Counted from the first letter of the stretch, positions 35,687 to 44,865 are shown. The stretch is 64,000 nt of DNA from Cellulomonas sp. KRMCY2 (GCF_000526515.1 NZ_JAGF01000001.1:3906001-3970000); one strand, 5' to 3'. Translations and numbers: made by a program. The notes: generated by a model not told the origin, from the sequence alone.

Positions 35687-37060
35687 ATGGTCGTGTTCGC
35701 AGACCGGGTTGCCGCGGGTCGAGAGCTCGCCGGGCTGCTCGAGCATCTCCGAGGCCAGGATCTGGTCGTCCTCGGGCTGCCCCGTGGTGGGGTGCCGGTG
35801 GCCTTCGAGGTGGCGCAGGCGCTGGACGCGCCGCTCGACGTCATCGTCGTCCGCAAGCTCGGGGTGCCGTTCCAGCCTGAGCTCGCCATGGGTGCCATCG
35901 GTGAGGGCGGTGCCCGGGTGCTCGAGACGACTGTGCTGAGGCACGCGGGGATCTCCGACGAGGACCTGGCGACCGTCGAGCGACGCGAACGGGTTCAGCT
36001 CGAGGCGCGCGTCGCCCGCCTGCGACGGGGTCGCCCGCCGGTCGACCTCGCCGGCCGGACCGCAGTCGTCGTCGACGACGGGATCGCCACCGGGTCGACC
36101 GCGCGCGTCGCGTGCGAGGTGGCCCGTCACCTCGGCGCGACAAGGGTCGTCGTCGCCGTGCCGGTCGCCCCCGCCGAGACCGTACAGGACCTGCCGGGAG
36201 CCGACGAGGTCGTCTGCGTCCACACCCCTGCGCACTTCCTGGCGGTCGGCCACCACTACCGCGACTTCTCTGCGACGAGCGACGAGGAGGTGATCGTCCT
36301 GCTCGACGTCGCTGCGCGGCGCGTCCTGGGCGCCGGCGCGATCGGCGACCCGGACGACTGCGACGTCGACGTCGAGATCCCGGTCGGCGTGGTCCGGCTC
36401 CCCGGCCATCTGTACCTGCCCGAACCGGCGACCGCCGTGGTCGTGTTCGCCCACGGCAGCGGCAGCAGTCGGCACAGCCCCCGCAACCGCCTCGTCGCCT
36501 CGGCGCTCCAGCGGGCCGGCCTCGGCACGCTGCTGCTCGACCTGCTCACCCCGTCCGAGGAGCTCGACCGCGCCAACGTCTTCGACATCGAGCTGCTGGC
36601 GGGTCGACTCGCCGCAGCGACCCGGTGGCTCGGCACCCGGCCCGACAGCGCCGCGTGCCGGGTCGGATGGTTCGGCGCGAGCACAGGTGCCGGCGCCGCG
36701 CTGTGGGCTGCCGCCGAGCCGGACCCGCCCGTCGCGGCGATCGTGTCGCGCGGTGGTCGGCCGGACCTGGCCGGAGCACGGCTGGCCCACGTGGTGGCCC
36801 CGACGCTCCTGATCGTCGGCAGCGCGGACCCGGTGGTCCTCGAGCTCAACCGCGAGGCGCGGGCGCAGCTGCGCTGCGTGAACCGCCTGGCCGTCGTCCC
36901 GGATGCCACGCACCTGTTCGAGGAGCCGGGGACCCTGGCGGCGGCCGCGGTCCTCGCGAGCGACTGGTTCACCCGGTACCTCCTGCCGACCGAGCAGGCT
37001 CTACCGTGGGGTCGGTCGGGACCGTGGGGTTCGTCGACGACGCAAGAACCAGAGGAGTGA
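35687..37060 (+). CDS. Phosphoribosyltransferase fused to a dienelactone-hydrolase-like alpha/beta hydrolase
   Basis: The product is 457 aa; the ATG is preceded by GGAGGG (35674-35679). The N-terminal half is a PRTase fold with the PRPP loop VVVDDGIATGSTA. The C-terminal half (about 230-440) is an alpha/beta hydrolase with oxyanion HGSGSS, nucleophile GASTG, acid GSADPVV and DATHLF histidine. Both active sites look intact. The substrates are unknown. It overlaps or abuts the NifX-like gene, whose GTG lies 6 nt past the stop. Confidence 0.82.
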   Translation: MVVFADRVAAGRELAGLLEHLRGQDLVVLGLPRGGVPVAFEVAQALDAPLDVIVVRKLGVPFQPELAMGAIGEGGARVLETTVLRHAGISDEDLATVERRERVQLEARVARLRRGRPPVDLAGRTAVVVDDGIATGSTARVACEVARHLGATRVVVAVPVAPAETVQDLPGADEVVCVHTPAHFLAVGHHYRDFSATSDEEVIVLLDVAARRVLGAGAIGDPDDCDVDVEIPVGVVRLPGHLYLPEPATAVVVFAHGSGSSRHSPRNRLVASALQRAGLGTLLLDLLTPSEELDRANVFDIELLAGRLAAATRWLGTRPDSAACRVGWFGASTGAGAALWAAAEPDPPVAAIVSRGGRPDLAGARLAHVVAPTLLIVGSADPVVLELNREARAQLRCVNRLAVVPDATHLFEEPGTLAAAAVLASDWFTRYLLPTEQALPWGRSGPWGSSTTQEPEE

Positions 37061-37065
37061 CGTCC

Positions 37066-37425
37066 GTGACAGCGCAGGACACGAACGCAACGCCAGTAGT
37101 CATCTGCATCCCGGTCGGCACCGGCCGTCAGGTCGCCGGAAGCTGGGGTCGGGCGCACCGGCTCGCCGTCGCCACCGTCTCGGCGGGTCGGATCGTCGAC
37201 TGGGTCGAGCACGACGTGCACTGGGACACCCTGCACGACTCGGGGACCGAGGGCGCCCACCACGCACGGGTCGCACGCTTCCTGGTCGAGCATCACGTCG
37301 ACGCGGTGGTCGCCTCGCACATGGGTCCGCCGATGGCCCGCATGATCGACACGATGGGCCTTCGGAAGCTCCTCGGCGCGCACGGCGATGCCGAGGCCGC
37401 CGTCATCGCCGCGGCACAGGCCTAG
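37066..37425 (+). CDS. NifX/NifB C-terminal-like (dinitrogenase Fe-Mo cofactor family) small protein
   Basis: The product is 119 aa from GTG 37066, chosen because GAGGAG (37052-37057) lies 8 nt upstream; GTG 37057, overlapping the previous stop, is an alternative. The fold signature is VVICIPVGTGRQVAGSWGRA near the N-terminus and VVASHMGPPMARMIDTMGL near the end, as in PF02579. Members bind Fe-Mo or Fe-S clusters or serve unrelated roles outside nitrogen fixers. No nitrogenase genes are in the window, so the role is unknown. Confidence 0.8.
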   Translation: MTAQDTNATPVVICIPVGTGRQVAGSWGRAHRLAVATVSAGRIVDWVEHDVHWDTLHDSGTEGAHHARVARFLVEHHVDAVVASHMGPPMARMIDTMGLRKLLGAHGDAEAAVIAAAQA

Positions 37426-37674
37426 GACGGACAGGTTCGGCCGAGGGTAGCGACGCCACCGGGACGAATCGTCCGCACGCGCCGGATTTCGATCATGGCG
37501 CGGCGAACGCACCCTTTCCACCGAGATGGGGGACCATTGCTCAAGGTCGCGACCCTGCCGACCGAACACACAATGTATGGCTAGCGCACTCGCCGGTGCC
37601 CGTCGGTCCAGAGGGCATCGCCGGTGGCAGGGTCGGCTCATCGCCGCACGGCCATGACCTCGAGGGGATTCATC
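37426..37674 (+). other. Gene-free leader with possible RNA structure
   Basis: No gene is seen here. A small GGACGA-A-TCGTCC hairpin (37462-37474) may end the upstream operon. CGACCCTGCC (37550-37559) pairs perfectly with GGCAGGGTCG (37626-37635) across a 66-nt loop that itself has pairable GACCG/CGGTC. This could be a structured 5' leader of the microprotein and GGDEF-EAL genes. It does not match the c-di-GMP-I consensus as I remember it. Confidence 0.35.
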
Positions 37675-37785
37675 ATGAACAAGTGGCGCATCGCGAAGAA
37701 CAGCACCATCGTCCGCATCACGGCGAGCGCGGGCACCATCGCCGCCATCGCCGCGCTGGCCGGCGCTGGGTGGAAGTGGATCTGA
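37675..37785 (+). CDS. 36-residue single-helix membrane microprotein
   Basis: A short frame from ATG 37675, with GAGGGG (37662-37667) 7 nt upstream, encodes 36 aa. The first ~14 residues are basic and polar (MNKWRIAKNS); a helix rich in Ala, Ile and Gly follows, and the protein ends GWKWI. It looks like a small inner-membrane protein. The stop lies 8 nt before the preferred GGDEF-EAL start (and overlaps alternative GTG starts), so the two genes are probably translationally coupled. It may modulate that protein. No homologue is known to me. Confidence 0.6.
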   Translation: MNKWRIAKNSTIVRITASAGTIAAIAALAGAGWKWI

Positions 37786-37793
37786 GCAGACTC

Positions 37794-39848
37794 ATGAGCG
37801 GCGGCGGCGGGGCCCGGGGCAGGTTCCTGGCTCCGCCGTCGCTGCTCGACGCCTACGTCGCGCTGGTCTGCGCCACTGGACTCATCGGTCTCGTGCTCGC
37901 GGTCAGGCTGACGTCATGGCCCTCGATCACCTACGTGACGGTGGGCCCGCTGGTGTTCCTGTGTGTCGCCGCGCTCGTCGGCGAGCTGCGGCCGCTGGCC
38001 GTCCCACGTGGTGACGAGCCGGCCGAGTCCGTCTCGACGTCCGCCCCGTTCATCCTCGCCCTCGTCGCGATCGGGGGTCTCGGCCTCGCGGTGCTCGTCC
38101 AGGCGGTCGCCAGCATCGGCGATGACGTCCTGAACCGGCGCGACGCCAAGAAGTCGGCCTTCAACACCGCGCAGTACACGCTCAGCGTGCTGGCGGCCCG
38201 CGCCACGTTCTGCGCCCTGGCGCACGTCCCCTTCTTCGGCGGACCGGTGGTCGTCGAGCCGCGGCATCTCGGCCCCCTGCTGGCGGGCGGGGTGGCGATG
38301 GTCCTCGTCAACCGGCTGCTCGTGGCGATCGTCGTCTCGATCGCGACGTCGCAGCCGCTGCGGACCATCGTGCGTGAGGACGGCCAGTTCCTGGTCGCCA
38401 CCAACGTCGTTCTGCTCTCCATCGGTGCCGTCGCCGCGATCGTCGCCAAGGACGGTGTTGCTGCCCTGGTGTTCCTCGGCGCGCCCGTCGTCGCGACCTA
38501 CTTCACCACTGCCGCCGGGATCCGCCACTCGCACCTGGCGTCGCACGACTCGCTGACCGGTCTGGGCAACCGGGACCGGCTCCAGCGAGAGCTCGAGCAC
38601 GCCTTCGTCGTCGCACAGCGCAACGGGACGCGCGGGCCGGGTCTCGTGCTGCTCGACCTCGACCACTTCAAGGACATCAACGAGACCCTCGGTCACCCCG
38701 TCGGCGACCAGCTGCTCCGCCAGGTGGCCGCCCGCCTGGTGCTGGCCCTCGGCGACGACGAGCGCGCGAGCCGCATCGGCGGTGACGAGTTCGCGGTCGT
38801 GATCAGCGGCGACCTGGCCGACACGCTCCGGATCGCGCACGACCTGCTGGCCTCGCTCGAGGCTCCGATGCGCGTCGGTGAGCTCGAGCTGCTGGTCCGG
38901 ACGAGCGCGGGGGTCGCGGTCGCCCCGATGCACGGCGCCGACGCCGAGACGCTGATGAAGAACGCCGACATCGCGCTGTACCAGGCCAAGCTCGAGCGTG
39001 ACCGCATCACCACCTACTCCCCCGAGTTCCACGTCGACAACCTCGCGCGGCTCCGGCTGCTCGCCGACCTGAGGACGGCCCTCGACTCCGGGCAGCTGGG
39101 CGTCGCGTTCCAGCCGCAGGTGAACCTGGCCACCCGACGGATCGTCGGGGTGGAGGCGCTGATCCGCTGGCAGCACCCGACCCGCGGCTTCGTGCCGCCG
39201 GACGACTTCATCCCGCTGGCCGAGAACTCCGGCCTGATCGGCGAGCTGACCGCCTACGTGCTCGACGCGGCCCTCGGCGCCCTGGCCACGTGGCGCTCGA
39301 CCGGTCACGACCTGCGGATGGCAGTCAACCTGTCGGCCCGCCACATGTCCGACCTCGCGCTGCCGCGCCAGGTGACCGAGGCACTGGCCCGGCACGGCAT
39401 CCCCTCGTCCGCACTGGTGCTCGAGGTGACCGAGACCGGGATCCTGGCGGACCCGGTCAGGGTCGACGTCGTCATCGCGACGCTCCGCAGGCTCGGGATC
39501 GCGATCGCTGTCGACGACTACGGCACCGGGCACGCCTCGCTCAGCTATCTCAAGCGCCTGGAGGTCGACGAGCTGAAGATCGACCGGTCGTTCGTCAGCG
39601 ACATGGCCCAGGACGAGCACGACTTCATCATCGTCCGGTCGACCATCGCCCTCGCCAGGGACCTGGACCTGCGGGTGATCGCCGAGGGCATCGAGGACGA
39701 GGAGACCGCCTTGACCCTGCGCGCGCTCGGCTGCGACGTCGGGCAGGGGTATCACCTGGGCCGACCGACCACGCCCGAGCAGATCCTTCAGCGGCTCGAG
39801 GCCGAGAGCGCGACCCCGGCCCGGGCCGACGAGCCGGCGATCACCTGA
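37794..39848 (+). CDS. Membrane-bound GGDEF-EAL cyclic-di-GMP turnover protein
   Basis: The product is 684 aa from ATG 37794; GTGs at 37770 and 37776 inside the microprotein gene are alternatives. Several membrane helices (residues 15-240, MASE-like) precede a GGDEF domain (about 250-415, RIGGDEF) and an EAL domain (about 425-670, EALIRW and DDYGTG). The RxxD inhibitory site is absent. Both catalytic motifs look functional, so it may be bifunctional or mainly a phosphodiesterase. It closely parallels the broken copy at 32190-34493. Confidence 0.9.
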   Translation: MSGGGGARGRFLAPPSLLDAYVALVCATGLIGLVLAVRLTSWPSITYVTVGPLVFLCVAALVGELRPLAVPRGDEPAESVSTSAPFILALVAIGGLGLAVLVQAVASIGDDVLNRRDAKKSAFNTAQYTLSVLAARATFCALAHVPFFGGPVVVEPRHLGPLLAGGVAMVLVNRLLVAIVVSIATSQPLRTIVREDGQFLVATNVVLLSIGAVAAIVAKDGVAALVFLGAPVVATYFTTAAGIRHSHLASHDSLTGLGNRDRLQRELEHAFVVAQRNGTRGPGLVLLDLDHFKDINETLGHPVGDQLLRQVAARLVLALGDDERASRIGGDEFAVVISGDLADTLRIAHDLLASLEAPMRVGELELLVRTSAGVAVAPMHGADAETLMKNADIALYQAKLERDRITTYSPEFHVDNLARLRLLADLRTALDSGQLGVAFQPQVNLATRRIVGVEALIRWQHPTRGFVPPDDFIPLAENSGLIGELTAYVLDAALGALATWRSTGHDLRMAVNLSARHMSDLALPRQVTEALARHGIPSSALVLEVTETGILADPVRVDVVIATLRRLGIAIAVDDYGTGHASLSYLKRLEVDELKIDRSFVSDMAQDEHDFIIVRSTIALARDLDLRVIAEGIEDEETALTLRALGCDVGQGYHLGRPTTPEQILQRLEAESATPARADEPAIT

Positions 39849-39850
39849 CG

Positions 39851-40405
39851 ATGCTGCTGCTCGCCACGTGCACCCTCGCCCTGCTCTCCCCGTTGCTCGC
39901 GGGTCGCTGGTCCGCCCGGCTGCTGCTGCTCCGGTGGCGGTGGCCGCTGCTGATCTGGGCGACGCTCGCACTCCAGGTCGTCGCCACGGAAGCGCCGATA
40001 CCCGCCACGCTCGCGTCGGTGCTGCACGTGGCGACCTATGCGGCAGCCCTGGCGTTCCTGTGGGCCAACCGGCACGTCGCCGGCGTCCCGGTGGTCACCG
40101 CAGGGGCGGCATCCAACGGGATCACGATCGCGCTCAACGGTGGGGTGCTGCCCGCCTCGGCGAGTGCCCTGGCGGCGGCCGACATCGACCGCACCGCGGG
40201 GTTCGCGAACTCCGCGGTCCTGGACCACCCGGTGCTGCCCTGGCTCGGTGACGTCTTCGCCTGGCCCGCACCGCTGCCGCTGGCCAACACGTTCAGCGTC
40301 GGCGACCTGCTCATCGCCCTCGGCGTCACCCTGGCCGCCTGGACCGGCACGCAACGCCTCGGTCGCCGGCCGGAGCACGACGGCGTCGCCGAGTCCCAGG
40401 CCTGA
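39851..40405 (+). CDS. DUF5317 membrane protein
   Basis: The product is 184 aa starting 2 nt after the GGDEF-EAL stop. It has about five hydrophobic segments. Motifs are FLWANR, NGGVLPAS, FANSAVLDHP, FAWPAPLPLANTFSVGD. These match DUF5317 as I know it. The function is unknown. Tight linkage suggests co-expression with the c-di-GMP protein. Confidence 0.75.
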   Translation: MLLLATCTLALLSPLLAGRWSARLLLLRWRWPLLIWATLALQVVATEAPIPATLASVLHVATYAAALAFLWANRHVAGVPVVTAGAASNGITIALNGGVLPASASALAAADIDRTAGFANSAVLDHPVLPWLGDVFAWPAPLPLANTFSVGDLLIALGVTLAAWTGTQRLGRRPEHDGVAESQA

Positions 40406-40445
40406 CGGTCTCCCGGACGGCCTGCCCTCGGGGCGGCCGGAGCGG

Positions 40446-40841
40446 TCAGCCCGTCGCGGACTCCGGTGACGTCTCGACGTTGAGGATGTTGCCGTCCGGG
40501 TCGGCGAACCAGACGGCCTTCATCTCGCCCATCGTCGCGACCCCGTCCGCCCAGACCATCTCCTCCACCTCGAACGTCTGGAACACCAGTCCGCCGGCGC
40601 GCAACGCCGCCACCTCGGCGTCGAACACGGCTGCGGGGACGGCGAACGACATGGCCGTGGCCTGGTTGGTGCCGGCGTAGGCGGAGGGGTACACGAGGAA
40701 CTGACCGGCACCGGCGGCGTACATCACCCCCTCCGCGGCATCACCGACCGGGGCGAACCCGAGGACACCCTCGTAGAACGCGCGCGCCTGCTCGAGGTCC
40801 GAGACGCCGAGGGTCGGCACGGGTGAGTAGTCGGAGAGCAT
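40446..40841 (-). CDS. VOC (glyoxalase/bleomycin-resistance) family protein
   Basis: The product is 131 aa, a single VOC domain. It opens with VPTLGVSDLEQARAFYEGVLGF and closes with WFADPDGNILNVE. The fold binds a metal through residues that are not clear here. The substrate is unknown; such proteins range from lyases to drug-binding proteins. It stands alone and converges on the DUF5317 gene. Confidence 0.85.
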   Translation of the reverse strand: MLSDYSPVPTLGVSDLEQARAFYEGVLGFAPVGDAAEGVMYAAGAGQFLVYPSAYAGTNQATAMSFAVPAAVFDAEVAALRAGGLVFQTFEVEEMVWADGVATMGEMKAVWFADPDGNILNVETSPESATG

Positions 40842-40955
40842 GTCGGCCTCCCACGCGGACCAGACGACCGTCGGCTGGTCGGCCTTCCGACGGTAGATCC
40901 GCGACCGCCGTGCGGCAACACCCTCGCGAGCATGCGTGCACGCCGAGTGGTGCGC

Positions 40956-41462
40956 TCAGTCGTCGTCGACGTCTCCGGCGGAGGCTCCGGACGAGCTGCC
41001 GGCCGAGGACCACACAGCTGTCGCACCGCTGTGCCCGATCCGGACGGCCTGCACCGTCGTCCCGGTCGCGACCACGAGGCCGGCGACCAGCAGCACGATC
41101 GGGACCCAGGTCGGCCGACGGCGCTCTGCGGCCGTGCGCTCGTTCCAGTGCCACACCAGGAGCGCCGCCGCGACCACCGCGAGGCCGATCGTCCAGGGCA
41201 GCAGGGTCTCGGCGAGCGCCGCGTGCGTCTCGACGAGCGCGGACTCGGCGACCTGCTCCTCGAACGCCTCGCCGGACTGCGTGGACAGCGGCACCAGGAC
41301 GACGGCGGCGGCCGCAAGCCCCAGGGGCAGGTACCCGGCCCACCGACGGAACCGTGGCCAGAGCACCGCGAGGGCCAGCACCAGGGCCGCGAGCGGGACG
41401 ACGACCTCCGTCGCGTGCACGACGAGGGGGTGGAGCGGCAGACCGGCGATGGTGTCGAACAT
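40956..41462 (-). CDS. DUF2231 membrane protein
   Basis: The product is 168 aa with four membrane helices. The family signature GLPLHPLVVHATEVVVPLA opens the protein, with a conserved His pair in and before helix 1. The tail is short and acidic (GDVDDD). The function is unknown; relatives are often near redox or cytochrome genes. There is a 114-nt gap to the VOC gene and 165 nt to RNase J, with nothing recognisable in either. Confidence 0.75.
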   Translation of the reverse strand: MFDTIAGLPLHPLVVHATEVVVPLAALVLALAVLWPRFRRWAGYLPLGLAAAAVVLVPLSTQSGEAFEEQVAESALVETHAALAETLLPWTIGLAVVAAALLVWHWNERTAAERRRPTWVPIVLLVAGLVVATGTTVQAVRIGHSGATAVWSSAGSSSGASAGDVDDD

Positions 41463-41627
41463 CGGTACTCCTGGGAACGAGTCCTCATCAGGTCCGCCGG
41501 GCGGCGGCTCTGATCGAACGTACGCCGAGAGGAAACCAGACGTGCCTGGTCGTTACCTGGATACCACCTGTCAGAGTCCTGAGTGTGGGCTTTGACCGAC
41601 CCGTCGGGACACACCCGGGCGTTACCC

Positions 41628-43355
41628 CTAGGCGTCCACGACGATGGCGATGACGACCGGCTCGCGGCGGTAGGTGCGCTGGATGTACCGGCCGACAGCG
41701 CCGGAGATGGTCGCCTCGAGCTGGTCGACGTCGAGCCTCTGGGTCGAGACCTTGGTCAGGGCCTTGTCGACCTCGGCGGCCGCACCGTCGAACGTGCGGT
41801 CGTCGTGCACGAAACCGCGGGTGAGGAACTCCAACGGCTCGGCCAGGGAGTTGCTGACCGGGTCGACCAGGGCCAGGACGGTGACGACCCCGCCCTCGCG
41901 CAGCAGCCGACGCTCCTTGAGGGTGTCCTCGGTCGCGCGGCCGACGGTGTGGCCGTCGACGTAGACCAGTCCGGCCGGGACCTTGCCGGAGATCGTCGCC
42001 CGGCCGTCGACCAGGTCGATGGTCACGCCGTCGCGGCCGATGATCACCCGGGACGGGTCGACCCCGGTCCGCACGGCGAGCTCGCCGTTGGCGTGCAGGT
42101 GCTTGGACTCACCGTGGATCGGCAGGACGTTGCGTGGCTTGATGATGTTGTAGCAGTAGACGAGCTCGCCGGCGCTGGCGTGGCCCGAGACGTGGACCTT
42201 GGCGTTGCCCTTGTGGACCACCTTGGCGCCCAGGTCTGTGAGCTTGTTGATGATCCCGTAGATGGCGCTCTCGTTGCCCGGGATCAGCGAGCTGGCCAGC
42301 AGCACCGTGTCACCGTCGGAGACCCGGATCTGGTGGTCGCCGTTGGCCATCCGCGACAGCGCCGCCAGCGGCTCGCCCTGTGACCCGGTGCAGATCAGGG
42401 TGACCTTCTCGTCAGGCATGGACTCGAGCTTCTTGAAGTCCACCACCAGCCCGCGCGGGATCGTCAGGTAGCCCAGGTCCCGGGCGATGCCCATGTTGCG
42501 CACCATCGATCGCCCGACGAACGCGACCTTGCGGCCGTGGGTGTGCGCCGCGTCCAGCACCTGCTGGATCCGGTGCACGTGGCTGGCGAAGCTCGAGACG
42601 ATGATCCGCCGCGGAGCTGTGGCGAACACCTGGTCGATCGCCGGGGCGAGCTCCCGCTCGGCCATGGTGAAGCCCGGGACCTCGGCGTTGGTGGAGTCCA
42701 CCATGAACAGGTCGACGCCCTCCTCACCGAAGCGGGCGAACGCGCGCAGGTCGGTGATCCGGTCGTCCAGCGGGAACTGGTCCATCTTGAAGTCCCCGGT
42801 GTTGAGCACCAGCCCGGCACCGGTACGGATCGCCACGGCAAGACCGTCGGGGATCGAGTGGTTGACCGCGGCGAACTCCAGGCCGAAGGGCCCCGCCTGA
42901 TGCACGTCGCCGGCGGCGACCTGCACCGTCATCGGTCGGATGCGGTGCTCCTTGAGCTTGGCCTCGATGAACGCCAGCGTCAGCTGGGAACCGATCACCG
43001 GGATGTCGGCCCGCTCCTTGAGCAGGTACGGGACACCACCGATGTGGTCCTCGTGACCGTGCGTGAGCACGATGGCCTCGATCTGGTCGAGGCGGTCCCG
43101 CAGCGACGTGAAGTCGGGCAGGATCACGTCGATGCCCGGCTGGTGGTCCTCGGGGAAGAGCACTCCGCAGTCCACGACGAGCAGCTTGCCGGCGTGCTCG
43201 AAGACTGTCATGTTGCGGCCGATCTCACCCAGGCCGCCGAGGGGCGTGATGCGCAGCGCGCCAGGCGCCAGCGGCGGCGGCGCAGTGAGGTCGTCGAGAT
43301 GTGTGGAGATCATGTCCTCGATCTTCTGTTGTTCGGGACCTCCGGAGGAGGTCAT
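41628..43355 (-). CDS. rnj: Ribonuclease J
   Basis: The product is 575 aa. The metallo-beta-lactamase motif is HGHEDHIGG (H99, H101, D103, H104); GDFKMD, the beta-CASP domain with SSFASHVHR and SGHASAGE, and a C-terminal domain follow. It acts as a 5'-3' exonuclease and endonuclease in RNA maturation and decay. An internal ATG (MISTHLDD, 43313) is an alternative start. Its start lies 16 nt past the stop of the hydrogenase-like large subunit, which is unusual; actinobacterial rnj is more often next to dapA as I recall. Confidence 0.93.
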   Translation of the reverse strand: MTSSGGPEQQKIEDMISTHLDDLTAPPPLAPGALRITPLGGLGEIGRNMTVFEHAGKLLVVDCGVLFPEDHQPGIDVILPDFTSLRDRLDQIEAIVLTHGHEDHIGGVPYLLKERADIPVIGSQLTLAFIEAKLKEHRIRPMTVQVAAGDVHQAGPFGLEFAAVNHSIPDGLAVAIRTGAGLVLNTGDFKMDQFPLDDRITDLRAFARFGEEGVDLFMVDSTNAEVPGFTMAERELAPAIDQVFATAPRRIIVSSFASHVHRIQQVLDAAHTHGRKVAFVGRSMVRNMGIARDLGYLTIPRGLVVDFKKLESMPDEKVTLICTGSQGEPLAALSRMANGDHQIRVSDGDTVLLASSLIPGNESAIYGIINKLTDLGAKVVHKGNAKVHVSGHASAGELVYCYNIIKPRNVLPIHGESKHLHANGELAVRTGVDPSRVIIGRDGVTIDLVDGRATISGKVPAGLVYVDGHTVGRATEDTLKERRLLREGGVVTVLALVDPVSNSLAEPLEFLTRGFVHDDRTFDGAAAEVDKALTKVSTQRLDVDQLEATISGAVGRYIQRTYRREPVVIAIVVDA

Positions 43356-43371
43356 CGGGCCGGTGCGAGCA

Positions 43372-44865
43372 TCAGAGGTCGTTCCCGGCGTACGAGTTGT
43401 TGAAGCTCTTGTTGACCACGGGGAAGTCCGCGACGATCGTCCCGTTGAGGGCGACCGGGAGCGCGGGCCAGGTCATGAATGATGGATCGACGATCTTGAG
43501 GCGGGCCAGTCTCCCGTCGGCCCCGATCTCGACCCGGTGGACCATGGTCCCACGCCAACCCTCGACCAGCCCAACCCCGGAGACCTGACCGCCCGGCAGT
43601 CGTCGCGGGCGGTCCCGCAGCACCGTTCCCGGTCGGGCGTCGCGCAGCAGGATCGCGAGCAGGGCGACGCTCGCCTGCACCTCCCCCGCACGGACGAGGA
43701 ATCGCGCCAGGACGTCACCCTCGGTGCGCACGACGGAGGCGACCTGCGTCGTGGCGGCGTGGAAGGGGTGGTCCCGGCGGGCGTCGATGTCGACGCCGCT
43801 GGCCCGGGCCGCGAACCCGAGGGCGCCGATCTCCCGGACCTGGTCGGCCCGGAGCACCGCGGTGCCGGTGAACCGGTCCAGCACGACGCTGTTGCGCAGG
43901 GCGAGGTCGACGATCTCCGCGACCTCCGCCGCGATGCCGGCCAGCAGCGCGGGCTCCGGCAGGTGCATGACCGTCGCTCCGCCGAGCTGGACGCCGCCGC
44001 GCAGCAGCCGGTGACCGGTGACCTCCTGGTTGAGGCGCAGCAGCTGCTCGCGGATCCGCATCGTGTGCGCGTGCAGGATGGAGTAGCCGACGTCGTTGCA
44101 CAGTGCGCCGAGGTCCGCGACATGGTTGTAGAGGCGCTCGAGCTCGAGCAGCACGGCACGCAGCAGAGCGGCCTCCTTCGGGACCGACCAGTCGTACGCC
44201 TCCTCGACGGCGAGGCTGAAGGCCAGTGCGTGACCGACTGTCGTGTCACCGCTCACGCGCTCGGCGAGCGGGAACGCTGCCGTCGGCGTGCGTGACTCGG
44301 CGAGCTTCTCGATGCCCTTGTGGGTGAACCACAGGCGCGCCTTGAGCTTGAGGATGGTCTCTCCCACCACCGAGAAGCGGAAGTGGCCCGGCTCGATCAG
44401 CCCGGCGTGGACCGGCCCGACCGGGATCTCGTAGACCCCCGGTCCCTGGACCCGCAGGAAGGGGTACGTCTGCTCGGACGAGGCGAACGGGGGCGGCGGA
44501 CCGGCGTCCGAGCGCATCGGGTACCAGCCGGTCGGCCAGTGCTGGTGGCGGACCAGCCGTCGCGGCAGCGGGTGGTGCAGCGGCACGATGCCGTGCAGGT
44601 CACGCATCTCCCGTTCGAAGCGGCCGGCGGGGAAGGACAGACCGGCCAGGCTCGGGACCTGCGGCGCGTCGTGCTCCGTGCGCAGCTCCAGCTCGACCCG
44701 CCGGTCGGGTGAGCCGGCGGTGAACAGGTACACCACGCGGAACCCGTCGGGGTCCTCGTGCGCCGCGACGAGCGCCAGACGGAAGCCGTCGGCCAGCAGC
44801 GCCGCGGCCTCGGTCGGCAGGTCGGCGGCGCTGACCGGTCGCGGACGGCGGCGGATGCTGGTCAT
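43372..44865 (-). CDS. Hydrogenase-like large subunit (NuoCD/HyfG fusion) lacking NiFe ligands
   Basis: The product is 497 aa: an N-terminal NuoC-like part (to about 140) fused to a NuoD/HycE-like part. The ATG overlaps the previous stop. Where [NiFe] enzymes read RVCGxC this has RVSGDT (S205, T208), and the C-terminal DPCxxC is DPSFMT (S462, T465). All four metal-binding cysteines are gone, so it cannot be a hydrogenase. This is the hallmark of energy-converting hydrogenase-related (Ehr) complexes. It probably couples an electron reaction of unknown kind to ion pumping. Confidence 0.85.
   Translation of the reverse strand: MTSIRRRPRPVSAADLPTEAAALLADGFRLALVAAHEDPDGFRVVYLFTAGSPDRRVELELRTEHDAPQVPSLAGLSFPAGRFEREMRDLHGIVPLHHPLPRRLVRHQHWPTGWYPMRSDAGPPPPFASSEQTYPFLRVQGPGVYEIPVGPVHAGLIEPGHFRFSVVGETILKLKARLWFTHKGIEKLAESRTPTAAFPLAERVSGDTTVGHALAFSLAVEEAYDWSVPKEAALLRAVLLELERLYNHVADLGALCNDVGYSILHAHTMRIREQLLRLNQEVTGHRLLRGGVQLGGATVMHLPEPALLAGIAAEVAEIVDLALRNSVVLDRFTGTAVLRADQVREIGALGFAARASGVDIDARRDHPFHAATTQVASVVRTEGDVLARFLVRAGEVQASVALLAILLRDARPGTVLRDRPRRLPGGQVSGVGLVEGWRGTMVHRVEIGADGRLARLKIVDPSFMTWPALPVALNGTIVADFPVVNKSFNNSYAGNDL

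Noticed and set aside
34490-36913. 807-codon minus-strand frame over mutarotase and PRTase genes
   Set aside because: Shadow; the sense genes have full motifs and ribosome sites.
37426-37674. c-di-GMP riboswitch
   Set aside because: The conserved core sequences of GEMM RNAs are not found.
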